From positions 56,814 through 120,813 of the forward strand of contig JAEWNY010000028.1 of the NCBI GenBank assembly GCA_023461075.1: 64,000 bases of DNA. Reading direction: 5' to 3'. Shown in pieces: positions 7,672 through 19,667 of this stretch. Positions within the stretch are counted from its first letter, which is position 1. Each line of letters opens with the position of its first letter. A program made the translations under genes and the position numbers. The notes under the pieces are model-generated. The model worked only from the letters and a program-made list of their open reading frames with translations, was not told the DNA's origin and did no database searches. The DNA is from Pseudomonadota bacterium (GTDB lineage: Bacteria > Pseudomonadota > Gammaproteobacteria > Xanthomonadales > Xanthomonadaceae).

Positions 7672-8658
7672 ATGCAGATCGGCCCGCACCGCATCCAACC
7701 GCGCGTCGTGCTGGCTCCGATGGCCGGCGTGACCGACAAACCATTCCGGCTGCTGTGCAAGCGCATGGGGGCCGGCCTCGCGGTGTCTGAGATGACCATC
7801 AGCGACCCGCGCTTCTGGAACACTGCCAAGTCACGCCATCGCATGGACCACGCGGGTGAGCCGGACCCGATCAGTGTGCAGATCGCCGGCACCGATCCGC
7901 GCCTGCTGGCCGATGCCGCGCGTTACAACGTGGACCATGGCGCGCAGATCATCGACATCAACATGGGCTGCCCGGCGAAGAAGGTCTGCAACGTCTGGGC
8001 AGGTTCGGCACTGATGCGCGATGAGCGACTCGTTGCGCAAATCCTGGCGGCGGTGGTCGCGGCGGTGGACGTGCCGGTGACTCTGAAGATCCGCACCGGC
8101 TGGGATGCGTCGCATCGCAATGCGCCACTGATCGCACGCATCGCCGAGGACTGTGGCATCGCCGCGCTGACCGTGCACGGCCGCACCCGCGACCAGCACT
8201 ACACCGGCCGCGCCGAACACGAGACGGTGGCGGCGATCAAGGCGGCGGCGCGCATCCCGGTGATCGCCAATGGCGACATCGATTCACCATGCAAGGCACG
8301 CGAGGTGCTGGATGCCACCGGCTGCGATGCGGTGATGGTTGGCCGCGCGGCGCAGGGACGGCCTTGGCTGCTGCGCGAGATCGCGCATTTTCTTTCGACC
8401 GGCGATCTGCTGCCCGAGCCTGCGTTGGAGGACGTGCGCGATGTATTGCTGTCGCATCTGGACGCCCTGCACGATTTCTATGGCGAGGCGATGGGCGTGC
8501 GCATCGCGCGCAAGCACCTGGGCTGGTATGCCAAGGATCGCCCGGAAAACGCGGCCTTCCGCGAGGTGGTCAATCGCGCCACCGATGCCGCCACCCAGCG
8601 CGCGTTGACCCGCGATTATTTCGATTCACTGGTCGCGGGCGTACCGCTGGCTGCCTGA
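7672..8658 (+). CDS. dusB: tRNA-dihydrouridine synthase B
   Basis: FMN-dependent enzyme that reduces uridine to dihydrouridine in the D loop of tRNA. 328 residues. The N-terminal TIM barrel starts with the flavin site VVLAPMAGVTDKPFR. The catalytic cysteine is in INMGCPAKKVCN (C100), followed by LTVHGRTRDQ and VIANGDI. The C-terminal helical domain carries the DusB hallmark RIARKHLGWY. In many gammaproteobacteria dusB is followed by fis. Here fis is absent, and the next gene is on the other strand and overlaps the dusB end by 43 bases. Confidence 0.94.
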   Translation: MQIGPHRIQPRVVLAPMAGVTDKPFRLLCKRMGAGLAVSEMTISDPRFWNTAKSRHRMDHAGEPDPISVQIAGTDPRLLADAARYNVDHGAQIIDINMGCPAKKVCNVWAGSALMRDERLVAQILAAVVAAVDVPVTLKIRTGWDASHRNAPLIARIAEDCGIAALTVHGRTRDQHYTGRAEHETVAAIKAAARIPVIANGDIDSPCKAREVLDATGCDAVMVGRAAQGRPWLLREIAHFLSTGDLLPEPALEDVRDVLLSHLDALHDFYGEAMGVRIARKHLGWYAKDRPENAAFREVVNRATDAATQRALTRDYFDSLVAGVPLAA

Positions 8659-9692
8659 GCCCTTTCGTCGCCGGTGACCGGTTCGGCCCAGATGCGCTGC
8701 CAGGTTTCGCCCATCCGCATCATCCGCGAGCGGCCCTCGGGCTCGCGCAATTGTTCGGCGGGTTGCAGTGCGACCCAGCCGCCATCGGCATCGCGGGCAG
8801 CCACGGCCCATTTGAAGATGTAGTCGGGTTCGCTGCCCATGCGCAGGTCGGTGAGGACGAGCCGGCCATCAGCCACTTGCGCGCGCTGGAAATCACGATT
8901 GAACCAACCCAGCCGGCGCACGTTGCGGATGTCGCCGGCTTCGCGCAGCGCGGCGACATCGGATGGGTAGGCGGTGAACCGCATCGGCCCGCGATCGATC
9001 AGCACCGAGCGATAGCCTTCGACATAACCCTCCGGGGTCATCGCCACCACGCGCCAGAGCAGGGTGTTGAACGGCATCGGCACCGAGAAGCGCGGCGCAT
9101 CGGCCAGGCCCATCGCGGCCAATGATTGCGATGCGGCGCGATCGGCCATCGACTTCGCCAGCAATGACCAGCCGATGTAGGCGCTACTGACCGCCAGCCC
9201 GGCCACGAGCCAGGTCTGCGCAGATGGCTTGTCGCGCAGGATCCACGCGGCGATGCAGGCAGCCAGCAGCCAGAGCGTGTACAGCGGATCGATGATGAAG
9301 AGGCTGGACCACATCTCCGGGCGGCTGGGCAGCGGCCAGAGAAGTTGCGTGCCGAACACGGTGAACGCATCCAGCAGCGGATGGGTGACCAGGGCGAGCA
9401 GGATGGCCCACCACCATCTGCGTGGAGATTCCGTCACGCGCCCGCCGCGGCGCTTGAAGAACGCCCAGATCGCCCACGCCAGAAGCGGCAGCACCAACAG
9501 CGAATGGGTCGGGCCACGATGCCAGGTCAGGCGATCGACCGGATCATCCAGCAGCAGATGGGTGGGGATGACATCGAGATCGGGCAAGGTGCCGAGCGCG
9601 GCACCGGCGAGCAAGGCGGCGCGACGATGGCGGGCGGGGGCGATGACTGCGGCGACGGCCGCGCCAAGCACGATCTGGGTCAATGAATCCAT
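8616..9692 (-). CDS. YdjM-like membrane-bound metal-dependent hydrolase (DUF457)
   Basis: 358 residues. The first half has four or five membrane helices and the family's His/Asp motifs (DSLTQ at the N-terminus, GTLPDLDV, WHRGPTHSLL, ALVTHPLLDAF). In YdjM-type proteins these resemble a metal-binding hydrolase site. The C-terminal half (about 185-358) is soluble. E. coli ydjM is LexA-controlled, but I see no LexA box here. The 3' end overlaps convergent dusB by 43 bases. The substrate is unknown. Confidence 0.85.
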   Translation of the reverse strand: MDSLTQIVLGAAVAAVIAPARHRRAALLAGAALGTLPDLDVIPTHLLLDDPVDRLTWHRGPTHSLLVLPLLAWAIWAFFKRRGGRVTESPRRWWWAILLALVTHPLLDAFTVFGTQLLWPLPSRPEMWSSLFIIDPLYTLWLLAACIAAWILRDKPSAQTWLVAGLAVSSAYIGWSLLAKSMADRAASQSLAAMGLADAPRFSVPMPFNTLLWRVVAMTPEGYVEGYRSVLIDRGPMRFTAYPSDVAALREAGDIRNVRRLGWFNRDFQRAQVADGRLVLTDLRMGSEPDYIFKWAVAARDADGGWVALQPAEQLREPEGRSRMMRMGETWQRIWAEPVTGDERAQAASGTPATSESK

Positions 9693-9774
9693 GCCCGGAT
9701 GCTAGCAGCCGGCAAATGCCGACCGCCGCGACTCCGACGGCCGGGATCGCCGCGCTGCAGGCAGGCGGACGCGG

Positions 9775-10602
9775 TCAGGCGGCTTCCGGGACGACGCGCC
9801 CGGACGCCTGCGTGCGCGTATCGACCAGTCGCAGGCGCGGCGGAATTTCCGCCAGTGTTTCGCCGCGATGCGAGAGCAGGCGCAGGGTGCCGTCGCGTTC
9901 CTCGGCCAGAGCGGTCAGCGATTCGACCCAGTCACCATCGTTGGCGTAGACCAGGCCATCGCGTTCTACGAGTCCCGCGCGATGGATGTGCCCGCAGATG
10001 ATGCCGTCCAGGCCGCGTCGGCGCGCGTCGTCGAACCCGGCCTGGACGAATCGCTGGATGAAACGCTCGGCCGCGGCGCTCCGGCGCTTGAGGAATTCCG
10101 ACAGCGACCAGTAGCGCAGGCCCAGTTTGCGGCGCAGCCAGTTGGCGCGCTGGTTCCAGGTGAGGATGCGGTAATACAGCCAGTCGCCGAATTTTTCCTG
10201 CAAGCCGCCGAAGTGGGTGATGCTGTCGTAGTCGTCGCCGTGCACGACCAGCAGGCGACGACCATCGGCGGTGACGTGGATCGCGCGACGGCGCACCTGC
10301 ATCGCAGGCAGCATCAGGCCGCAGAAGCGACGTGCGGGGCGGTCATGGTTGCCCGGCACGTAGATGATCTCGGTGCCGTCGCGCCGCAGTGCATGCAGCG
10401 CCTCGATCACCGCGTTGTGCTCGGAGCGCCAGTGCGCGCGCCGCTGCGCCATCCACCAAAGGTCGATGATGTCGCCGACCAGATACAGGCGATCGCAGCG
10501 CACATCGCGCAGGAAGCCGGCTAATTCCGCCGCATGGCAATGGCGCGAGCCCAGGTGCACATCGGAGATGAAGAGCGCGCGGCGTCGATCGCCGTGGCTC
10601 AT
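9775..10602 (-). CDS. LpxH-like metallophosphoesterase
   Basis: 275 residues with the calcineurin-type metal motifs in order: FISDVHLGS (D-x-H), LVGDIIDLWW (G-D-x-x-D), VPGNHDR (G-N-H-D), VVHGDDYD and ICGHIHRAG. This is the UDP-2,3-diacylglucosamine diphosphatase-like family, which differs from true LpxH in some residues, so lipid A hydrolysis is possible but not shown. The start at 10602 has a GGAGGCGAGG ribosome site and forms an ATGA overlap with the stop of the acyltransferase gene upstream. The translational coupling suggests a shared role in envelope lipid metabolism. Confidence 0.87.
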   Translation of the reverse strand: MSHGDRRRALFISDVHLGSRHCHAAELAGFLRDVRCDRLYLVGDIIDLWWMAQRRAHWRSEHNAVIEALHALRRDGTEIIYVPGNHDRPARRFCGLMLPAMQVRRRAIHVTADGRRLLVVHGDDYDSITHFGGLQEKFGDWLYYRILTWNQRANWLRRKLGLRYWSLSEFLKRRSAAAERFIQRFVQAGFDDARRRGLDGIICGHIHRAGLVERDGLVYANDGDWVESLTALAEERDGTLRLLSHRGETLAEIPPRLRLVDTRTQASGRVVPEAA

Positions 10603-12302
10603 GCCCTCGCCTCCTTCGTGCCCAGGTAACGTTCGCGCTTGGCCGGTCGCATTGCGTGGAGATCGACTTCGATCAGGCCGTCGATCGCATGGTTGAAGTC
10701 GGGATCGACGCCGAACGCGAGGAACCTCGCGCCGCCGGGTTCGCACAATTCGGTGTATTGCTTGTAGAGCGTCGGCACGCGACTGCCGAGTGCGTCCAGG
10801 TTCTGCCGCAGCACCTTGAACGCCATCTCCGCATCGAGCGGGCCGAAGTCCGGCGGCGCGTCGAAATAGGCGAAAGGTCGAAGCGACTTCGCCAGGCCAT
10901 CACCGGCCCCGAAATAGCGCGTGTAGTAGGCCACCAGCGCATCGCGCGCGGCGGTGGGCAGCGCGGCGCTGATCGACACCGGCCCGAACAGGTAGCGGAT
11001 GTCCGGATGCACGCTCAAGTAGGCACCGATGCCCTGCCACAGGTAATCGAGGCTGCGGCTGTTCCAGTAGTCCGGCACCACGAAGCTGCGACCCAGTTCC
11101 ATGCCGGCGGCGATGCGTGGCACCGCGGCTTCGCTGTAGTGGAACAGCGAGGCGGTGTAGAACCCGGGCAGGCCGCGCTCGGCCAGCACCTGTGCGCCGC
11201 GCGCAACCCGATACGCACCGGCGATGCGCGACGCGGCCGCATCCCACAACACGATGTGCTCGTAACCGGCATCGTAGTCGTCGATGTCGCGCGCAAGGCC
11301 GCTGCCTTCGCCGACCGCGCGGAAGGTGAGCTCGCGCAGGCGGCCGATCTCGCGCATCAACGGCGCGTCGATGGCCAGGCGCCCCGTGCGGATTTCCTTG
11401 CCATCGGCGGTGCGGCCCAGCATCTGCATGCCGGCGATGCCGGCTTCGACGAACGCCTGCACCTCGGCCGCGGCCACCGGCTCGGGGCTTTCTGCACGCG
11501 CCAGCGCCTTGCCATCCAATCGATACAGCGCCGCGCGCATATCGCGCAGCACCCGGCGCAGGTCGGCATCGCGCGGGATGCGGGTCGGCACGCCGACTTC
11601 CAGGCCGATCCGGCGACGTCCGCGCGCGAACATCTCGCGCGCCAGCAATGCGGTTCCGGCCGGCTTGAACACCGCCGACGCGCCATAGAACAGCGCCGAA
11701 TTGCGCGCACGCACGCGGATCGGCAAGACCGGCGCATCCGCCGCGCGGGCGAAACGCAGGAAGCCGGAACGCCAGCGCCCATCGCGCACGCCCTTGGGCG
11801 AGAGCCGCGAGACTTCCCCGGCCGGGAACACGATCACGCATTCCCCACGCTTCAATGCGTCCTCGATCGCGCGCACCGATTCCGGACTCGCGCGCCCGCC
11901 GAGCACGCGCACCGGCAGCAGCAGGCCGGCGATCGGAGTGATCGCCGAGAGGAAGTCGTTGGCGACGATGCGGACATCGCGGCGCACCCGGCCGATCGCA
12001 TCGAGCAGCGCGAATGCATCCAGCGCGCCGGAAGGATGGTTGGCGATGATCAGCAGCCGGCCCTGCGCGGGGATGCGCGCCAGCGAAGCCTCATCGATGG
12101 CATAACTGGCCTGCAGGTAGGCCAGGCCGGCGCGCACGAATTCGAAGCCGTCGAGCATCGCGTTGGCGCGCAGGAAACCCTCGACCCGGTCCAGCCGGGA
12201 GAGTCGCTCCGCGCCACGCAGCAGGGGCCGCGCGATGCGCGCGCGGCGGCCGCGGAACCAGTGCGGGAAGCGCTGTTGCAGGCGGTCTTCGAGCTGGAGC
12301 AT
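10599..12302 (-). CDS. Bifunctional PlsC-type acyltransferase/GNAT fusion, OlsF-like
   Basis: 567 residues in two parts. The N-terminal part (about 60-290) is a lysophospholipid acyltransferase domain with [10 protein letters not shown] (H89 to D95, an H-x5-D spacing rather than the usual H-x4-D) and FPAGEVSR in place of FPEGTRS. The C-terminal part (about 300-560) resembles the OlsB-type N-acyltransferase fold ([40 protein letters not shown]). The same two-domain order is known for OlsF of Serratia, where the C-terminal part makes lyso-ornithine lipid and the N-terminal part adds the second acyl chain. Ornithine lipid synthesis is therefore the best guess. No clear ribosome site precedes the ATG at 12302, so a start further downstream is possible. 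Confidence 0.8.
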   Translation of the reverse strand: MLQLEDRLQQRFPHWFRGRRARIARPLLRGAERLSRLDRVEGFLRANAMLDGFEFVRAGLAYLQASYAIDEASLARIPAQGRLLIIANHPSGALDAFALLDAIGRVRRDVRIVANDFLSAITPIAGLLLPVRVLGGRASPESVRAIEDALKRGECVIVFPAGEVSRLSPKGVRDGRWRSGFLRFARAADAPVLPIRVRARNSALFYGASAVFKPAGTALLAREMFARGRRRIGLEVGVPTRIPRDADLRRVLRDMRAALYRLDGKALARAESPEPVAAAEVQAFVEAGIAGMQMLGRTADGKEIRTGRLAIDAPLMREIGRLRELTFRAVGEGSGLARDIDDYDAGYEHIVLWDAAASRIAGAYRVARGAQVLAERGLPGFYTASLFHYSEAAVPRIAAGMELGRSFVVPDYWNSRSLDYLWQGIGAYLSVHPDIRYLFGPVSISAALPTAARDALVAYYTRYFGAGDGLAKSLRPFAYFDAPPDFGPLDAEMAFKVLRQNLDALGSRVPTLYKQYTELCEPGGARFLAFGVDPDFNHAIDGLIEVDLHAMRPAKRERYLGTKEARA

Positions 12303-12533
12303 GCGCAGGTGGCGGTGCGGGTTCGCGCAAGCGTGTGCGGTTTGCGCGACAGTGCGGTTGCACCGCGGTTGCAGGCCGGTGACACGCGCGTCGAGGCCGG
12401 CACGGTGCCCCGGCCAGCGACATCACCCCTTCCATGCTCAGGGGAACGAGGGCGCGCCGGCCAATGATGGCAACGCCCGCTTAACCGGCTTGGGGCACAC
12501 TGGTTCGGCCCTGCACGCACCGCCCGCGCCGTG

Positions 12534-12539
12534 TATCAT
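12534..12539 (+). promoter_or_regulatory. Candidate -10 element for metK
   Basis: TATCAT sits about 41 bases before the metK start. Transcription would begin near 12546 and leave a short leader with AAAGGA. The spacer 12303-12579 between the divergent acyltransferase and metK genes shows no SAM riboswitch that I can recognise. Confidence 0.4.
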
Positions 12540-12579
12540 GCGCGACCATCTTTTCATCCGAATCAAAGGATATAAGTCG

Positions 12580-13815
12580 ATGTCGACCTACCTCTTCACC
12601 TCCGAATCGGTGTCCGAAGGCCACCCCGACAAGATCGCCGATCAGGTTTCCGATGCCGTCCTCGATGCGATCCTGGCCCAGGACAAGCGCGCGCGCGTGG
12701 CCTGCGAAACCTTGGTCAAGACCGGCGCGGCGATCGTGGCCGGCGAAGTGACCACCAGCGCCTGGGTGGACATCGAGGGCCTGGCCCGAAAGGTGATCAA
12801 CGACATCGGCTACGACAATTCGGACGTCGGCTTCGATGGCCACACCTGCGCCATCATCAACATGCTCGGCAAGCAGTCGCCGGACATCGCCGCCGGCGTC
12901 GATGGCACCGACAAGAAGGCCAAGAAGCCGGAGGAAATGGGCGCCGGCGACCAGGGCCTGATGTTCGGCTACGCCTGCAACGAGGCGCCGGAATTCATGC
13001 CCGCCCCGCTCTACTACAGCCATCGCCTGGTCGAGCAGCAGGCCAAGCTGCGCAAGAACGGCAAGCTCAAGTGGCTGCGCCCGGATGCGAAGAGCCAGGT
13101 CACCCTGCGCTACAACGACATCGGCAATTCGATCGAGGGCATCGACGCGGTGGTGCTCTCCACCCAGCACGATCCCGACATCAAGCAGAAGGACCTGATC
13201 GAGGCGGTCCGCGAGCACATCATCAAGCCGGTGCTGCCGAAGAAGTGGTACGACTCGCTGCCGAAGAACAAGGTGCACATCAATCCGACCGGGATCTTCG
13301 TGATCGGCGGCCCGGTCGGCGATTGCGGCCTGACCGGCCGCAAGATCATCGTCGACACCTACGGCGGCATGGCCCGCCACGGCGGCGGCGCGTTCTCCGG
13401 CAAGGACCCGTCGAAGGTCGACCGCTCGGCCGCCTACGCCGCGCGCTACGTGGCGAAGAACATCGTCGCGGCAGGCCTCGCCGACAAGTGCGAGGTGCAG
13501 GTGAGCTACGCGATCGGCGTGGCCGAGCCGACCTCGATCTCGGTGACCACCTTCGGCACCGGCAAGATCGCCGACGACCAGATCGAGAAGCTGATCCGCG
13601 CGCACTTCGACCTGCGCCCGTACGGCATCATCAAGATGCTCGACCTGATCCACCCGATCTACCAGCCGACCGCCGCCTACGGCCACTTCGGCCGCAAGCC
13701 CTACGAGCTCAGCTACACCGACGAGAAGGGCAAGAAGCAGAAAGCGACTGCCTTCTCCTGGGAGAAGACCGACAAGGCCGAGGAACTGCGCAAGGCGGCG
13801 AAGCTGAAGAAGTAA
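12580..13815 (+). CDS. metK: S-adenosylmethionine synthetase
   Basis: Makes S-adenosylmethionine from methionine and ATP in the cytoplasm. 411 residues, slightly above the E. coli length of 384. The start [20 protein letters not shown] and the motifs [15 protein letters not shown] and [19 protein letters not shown] are the ATP- and phosphate-binding signatures. The start at 12580 has an AAAGGA ribosome site; the longer open frame upstream is not plausible coding sequence. A strong terminator follows. The enzyme begins the methyl cycle that ahcY and metF, about 3 kb downstream, complete. Confidence 0.97.
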   Translation: MSTYLFTSESVSEGHPDKIADQVSDAVLDAILAQDKRARVACETLVKTGAAIVAGEVTTSAWVDIEGLARKVINDIGYDNSDVGFDGHTCAIINMLGKQSPDIAAGVDGTDKKAKKPEEMGAGDQGLMFGYACNEAPEFMPAPLYYSHRLVEQQAKLRKNGKLKWLRPDAKSQVTLRYNDIGNSIEGIDAVVLSTQHDPDIKQKDLIEAVREHIIKPVLPKKWYDSLPKNKVHINPTGIFVIGGPVGDCGLTGRKIIVDTYGGMARHGGGAFSGKDPSKVDRSAAYAARYVAKNIVAAGLADKCEVQVSYAIGVAEPTSISVTTFGTGKIADDQIEKLIRAHFDLRPYGIIKMLDLIHPIYQPTAAYGHFGRKPYELSYTDEKGKKQKATAFSWEKTDKAEELRKAAKLKK

Positions 13816-13837
13816 GCCGACCTGCCATCCGGCAACA

Positions 13838-13870
13838 GGAAAAGGCCCGCGGGATGCGGGCCTTTTCTTT
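13838..13870 (+). terminator. Intrinsic terminator after metK
   Basis: An 11-bp stem (AAAAGGCCCGC with GCGGGCCTTTT) around a 5-base loop, followed by CTTTT. The A-run on the other side means it could also end the convergent peptidase transcript. Confidence 0.88.
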
Positions 13871-13890
13871 TCGCAGGCGAGGCGTTTGGC

Positions 13891-16347
<2,457 letters not shown>

Positions 16348-16458
16348 CGATCATCCCCAACCGGAACTGGATGTCGAGGATGACATGGCCCCACGCGATG
16401 CGGACGGCCCGGAAGTCATGCCCGCCTCCTCATTCATCCCTCCATCCGCAACAAGCGA

Positions 16459-16464
16459 TATACT
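16459..16464 (+). promoter_or_regulatory. -10 element for the ahcY leader
   Basis: TATACT lies seven bases before the first riboswitch base pair, so the RNA would begin near 16471, directly at the aptamer. The -35 region is unclear. Confidence 0.55.
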
Positions 16465-16471
16465 TTGCGGA

Positions 16472-16544
16472 CCGAGGGGCGCTGCGATGGCCGGAATGGG
16501 GTTCCTTCCGCCACCAGGCTCGGTACCGACAACGGCGCCCGTGA
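16472..16544 (+). promoter_or_regulatory. S-adenosylhomocysteine (SAH) riboswitch
   Basis: The class consensus is present: CCGAGGGGCGCTGCGA at 16472-16487, CCAGGCTCGG at 16514-16523, and AACGGCGCCC at 16531-16540. Stem P1 pairs CCGAG (16472-16476) with CTCGG (16519-16523). P2 pairs TGGCCGGAA with TTCCGCCA. The pseudoknot pairs GGGCGC (16477-16482) exactly with GCGCCC (16535-16540). Members of this class turn on ahcY and its neighbours when SAH accumulates, by freeing the ribosome site. The gene that follows 29 bases later is ahcY. Confidence 0.96.
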
Positions 16545-16572
16545 CTGATCCCTCATTCACGGAACAATCGCC

Positions 16573-18015
16573 ATGAACGCGCAACCGAAGACCTTCAGCA
16601 CCGAAGGCGACTACAAGATCGCCGACATTTCCCTGGCCGATTGGGGCCGCAAGGAAATCGACATCGCCGAGCACGAGATGCCCGGCCTGATGTCGATCCG
16701 CCGCAAGTACGCACCCGAGGCCCCGCTCAAGGGCGTGCGCGTGACCGGCTCGCTGCACATGACCATCCAGACCGCAGTGCTGATCGAGACGCTGAAGGAC
16801 ATCGGTGCCGACGTGCGCTGGGCTTCGTGCAACATCTTCTCGACCCAGGACCACGCCGCCGCCGCGATCGCCGCGACCGGCACGCCGGTGTTCGCCTGGA
16901 AGGGCGAGACGCTGGAGGAGTACTGGGACTGCACGCTCGATGCGCTGACCTTCACCCTCCCCGACGGCACCCTGACCGGCCCGGAGCTGGTGGTCGATGA
17001 CGGCGGCGATGTCACCCTGTTGATCCACAAGGGCCTGGAGCTTGAACAGGGTTCGAAGTGGGCCGACGAACCCGGCGCCAACCACGAGGAGCAGGTGATC
17101 AAGAACCTGCTCAAGCGCGTGGCCAAGGAGCGCCCGGGTTACTGGGCGCGCGTGGTCGCCGACTGGAAGGGCGTGTCGGAGGAAACCACCACCGGCGTGC
17201 ACCGCCTCTACCAGCTGGCGCAGGACGGCAAGTTGCTGGTGCCGGCGATCAACGTCAACGACTCGGTGACCAAGTCCAAGTTCGACAACCTGTACGGTTG
17301 CCGCGAATCGCTGGCCGATGGCCTGAAGCGCGCGATGGACGTGATGCTGGCCGGCAAGGTGGCCGTGGTCTGCGGTTATGGCGATGTCGGCAAGGGCTCG
17401 GCGCACTCGCTGCGCGCCTATGGGGCACGCGTGGTGGTCACCGAGATCGACCCGATCTGCGCCCTGCAGGCGGCGATGGAAGGTTTCGAGGTCAACACCG
17501 TCGAGGAAACGCTGGGCTGGGGCGACATCTACGTCACCACCACCGGCAACAAGGACGTCATCACCCTCGATCACATGAAGGCGATGAAGGACCAGGCGAT
17601 CGTCTGCAACATCGGCCACTTCGACAACGAGATCCAGGTCGACGCGCTGTACGAGAGCGGCGCCACCCGCACCACCATCAAGCCGCAGGTCGACAAGTTC
17701 ACCTTCGGCGATGGCAACGCGATCTTCCTGCTGGCCGAAGGCCGGCTGGTGAACCTCGGCTGCGCCACCGGCCACCCGAGCTTCGTGATGTCCAACTCGT
17801 TCTCCAACCAGACGCTCGCGCAGATCGACCTGTGGGCGAACAAGGACGGCTACGAGAACAAGGTCTACATCCTGCCGAAGAAGCTGGACGAGGAAGTCGC
17901 GCGCCTGCATCTGGAGAAGATCGGCGTGAAGCTGACCGAACTGACCAGCGAACAGGCCGCCTACCTCGGCGTCGACAAGGCCGGGCCGTACAAGCCCGAG
18001 CACTACCGCTACTGA
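16573..18015 (+). CDS. ahcY: Adenosylhomocysteinase
   Basis: NAD-dependent hydrolysis of S-adenosylhomocysteine to adenosine and homocysteine, clearing the inhibitory product of methyltransferases. 480 residues, the long bacterial form. The NAD site is [12 protein letters not shown], the substrate region is [14 protein letters not shown], and the C-terminus is YKPEHYRY, the conserved tail that reaches the neighbouring subunit. Expression is expected to follow SAH through the riboswitch in its leader. metF is next, 60 bases downstream, after a hairpin. Confidence 0.98.
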   Translation: MNAQPKTFSTEGDYKIADISLADWGRKEIDIAEHEMPGLMSIRRKYAPEAPLKGVRVTGSLHMTIQTAVLIETLKDIGADVRWASCNIFSTQDHAAAAIAATGTPVFAWKGETLEEYWDCTLDALTFTLPDGTLTGPELVVDDGGDVTLLIHKGLELEQGSKWADEPGANHEEQVIKNLLKRVAKERPGYWARVVADWKGVSEETTTGVHRLYQLAQDGKLLVPAINVNDSVTKSKFDNLYGCRESLADGLKRAMDVMLAGKVAVVCGYGDVGKGSAHSLRAYGARVVVTEIDPICALQAAMEGFEVNTVEETLGWGDIYVTTTGNKDVITLDHMKAMKDQAIVCNIGHFDNEIQVDALYESGATRTTIKPQVDKFTFGDGNAIFLLAEGRLVNLGCATGHPSFVMSNSFSNQTLAQIDLWANKDGYENKVYILPKKLDEEVARLHLEKIGVKLTELTSEQAAYLGVDKAGPYKPEHYRY

Positions 18016-18021
18016 CGTGCA

Positions 18022-18054
18022 CAAGGCGGGCGGCTTCGGTCGCCCGCTTCGTTT
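18022..18054 (+). terminator. Hairpin between ahcY and metF, possible partial terminator
   Basis: GCGGGCG (18026-18032) pairs with CGCCCGC (18041-18047) around GCTTCGGT, a stable tetraloop-like loop, and is followed by TTCGTTT. The T-tract is weak, so it may reduce rather than stop read-through into metF, or protect the ahcY mRNA end. Confidence 0.5.
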
Positions 18055-18075
18055 GGCACCCTGCAGGATCGACAG

Positions 18076-18906
18076 ATGGCACGCGTCCCCGTTTCATTCG
18101 AATTCTTCCCGCCCAAGACCGACGAGCAGCGCGCACAACTGGACCGCACCGCGGCCAGGCTGAGGAAACATGCGCCCGACTATGTCTCCTGCACGTTCGG
18201 CGCCGGCGGCTCAACGCTTTCGTACACCGCCGAAACGGTGCGCCATTTGTCCGCGCAACACGGCCTGCCGGCGGTGCCACATATTTCCTGCGTGGGTTGC
18301 ACCCGCACCGAACTCAAGGACATGCTCGCTCACTATCGCGACATCGGCTGCACCAAGGTGGTGGCGCTGCGCGGCGATCTGCCTTCGGGCATGGGCCATG
18401 CCGGCGAACTCGGCTACGCCGCCGACCTGATCCGCCTGATCCGCGAGGAGCACGGCGAGCATTTCCGCATTGCGGTGGGCGCCTATCCGGAGACGCATCC
18501 GCAGGCTGATGATGCCTTGGCCGACCTGCGCAATTTCAAGGCCAAGGTCGATGCCGGTGCGGACGTCGCGATCACCCAGTATTTCTACAATTCCGATGCC
18601 TACTTCCGCTTCGTCGACGACGTACGCGCGCTCGGCGTCGACATCCCGATCGTCCCGGGGATCATGCCGATCGCCAACTTCACCCAGCTCAAGCGCTTCT
18701 CCGCCACCTGCGGCGCGGAGATCCCGCGCTGGATCGTGCAGCGCATGCAGGCGCACGGTGACGATGCCGAGTCGGTACGCGAGTTCGGCGCGGATATCGT
18801 GTCGCGGCTGTGCGAACGGCTGATCGAAGGCGGCGCGCCTTCACTCCACTTCTACACGCTCAATCTCGCGAAACCCACCCTGAACGTCCTGGCCCGGATC
18901 GCCTGA
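18076..18906 (+). CDS. metF: 5,10-methylenetetrahydrofolate reductase
   Basis: FAD enzyme that makes 5-methyltetrahydrofolate, the methyl donor for remethylating homocysteine. 276 residues. It starts RVPVSFEFFPPKTDEQRAQL and contains YVSCTFGAGGST, KVVALRGDLP (flavin site), DVAITQYFYN and IVPGIMPI, all family signatures. It is placed after ahcY, so homocysteine released by AhcY and the methyl group for its recycling are made from adjacent genes. The SAH riboswitch may also control it by read-through. No methionine synthase gene is in the window. Confidence 0.96.
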   Translation: MARVPVSFEFFPPKTDEQRAQLDRTAARLRKHAPDYVSCTFGAGGSTLSYTAETVRHLSAQHGLPAVPHISCVGCTRTELKDMLAHYRDIGCTKVVALRGDLPSGMGHAGELGYAADLIRLIREEHGEHFRIAVGAYPETHPQADDALADLRNFKAKVDAGADVAITQYFYNSDAYFRFVDDVRALGVDIPIVPGIMPIANFTQLKRFSATCGAEIPRWIVQRMQAHGDDAESVREFGADIVSRLCERLIEGGAPSLHFYTLNLAKPTLNVLARIA

Positions 18907-19002
18907 GGTCAGGAAAAGTTCACGAAAACAAGCCGTTTTTGGACGATTCGTTGACGCACGCGCGCGGAGGATGAACCCATCCCCCGCAACGAGCGCAACG
19001 TC

Positions 19003-19614
19003 ATGAACGCCCTGCGTGCAACCCTCGCCACCGCCATCGCTGCCACCTGTCTGTTGACCCTGCCGTCCCTTGGCGGCATGGCCAGCGCCAATGCCAGCGT
19101 GCAGAAATGCATCGGCAAGAATGGCTCGGTGACCTATACCGATGGCGCCTGCAGTGCGGCGAGCTCCCCGGTTGCATTGCCGATGCATGTGGCCAAGGCG
19201 ATCGCCCGGGAGGATGCGACCAGTCTTGAATATGACGCCGATGGCGCCGCCGGCGCGCCGATCGGGCTCGGCCCGCGCAACGGCACGGCGGGCTGCGCGC
19301 GTTCGCCGCAGCAGTTGCAGGCCGATCTCGGCTATGCATTCGCCAGCCGCGATGTCAATCGCATGTCCGAGAGCTACCACTGGTTGGGGCTGAATCACAA
19401 GGATGCCAAGGGCATCCTGTCCCGCCTCGAGAGCATGTCGCGCGATCGGGTGGCGAGCAGCAATCTGATGCAGATCGGCCCGGCCAGCGCGTTCGCCACG
19501 CCCGTCGATGCGGAGGCTGCGCCCGTCGGCTACCTGCAGCTGGCCTTGGCCAACGGCTCGCCGGTGCAGATGCAGGTCACCGAGGTGCGCGGCTGCTATT
19601 TCGCGCGATTCTGA
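19003..19614 (+). CDS. Secreted DUF4124-like protein, paralogue 1
   Basis: 203 residues with a Sec signal peptide (ATLATAIAATCLLTLPSLGG). A short DUF4124-like module follows (VQKCIGKNGSVTYTDGAC, two cysteines), and then a second region (about 95-160) with SYHWLGLNHKDAKGILSRLESM. The last part ends VRGCYFARF. The next gene has the same layout, so the two are tandem paralogues. DUF4124 modules are found in many periplasmic proteins of this group and have no assigned function. The upstream spacer 18907-19002 holds TTGACG at about 18952 but no convincing -10. Confidence 0.75.
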   Translation: MNALRATLATAIAATCLLTLPSLGGMASANASVQKCIGKNGSVTYTDGACSAASSPVALPMHVAKAIAREDATSLEYDADGAAGAPIGLGPRNGTAGCARSPQQLQADLGYAFASRDVNRMSESYHWLGLNHKDAKGILSRLESMSRDRVASSNLMQIGPASAFATPVDAEAAPVGYLQLALANGSPVQMQVTEVRGCYFARF

Positions 19615-19655
19615 AACGCGGCACACGCGGTGCTTGCAAGGCGGGGCTTTGCCGC

Positions 19656-19661
19656 TAGATT
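19656..19661 (+). promoter_or_regulatory. -10 element placing the start site on the GTG at 19668
   Basis: TTGCAA (19634-19639), a 16-base spacer, then TAGATT and six bases before the GTG start. This is the best -35/-10 pair among the leaderless candidates. Confidence 0.45.
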
Positions 19662-19667
19662 GGCGGG

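Noticed and set aside
12303..12579. SAM riboswitch upstream of metK
   Set aside because: No recognisable SAM-I, II or other known aptamer, and only a short leader after the likely -10.
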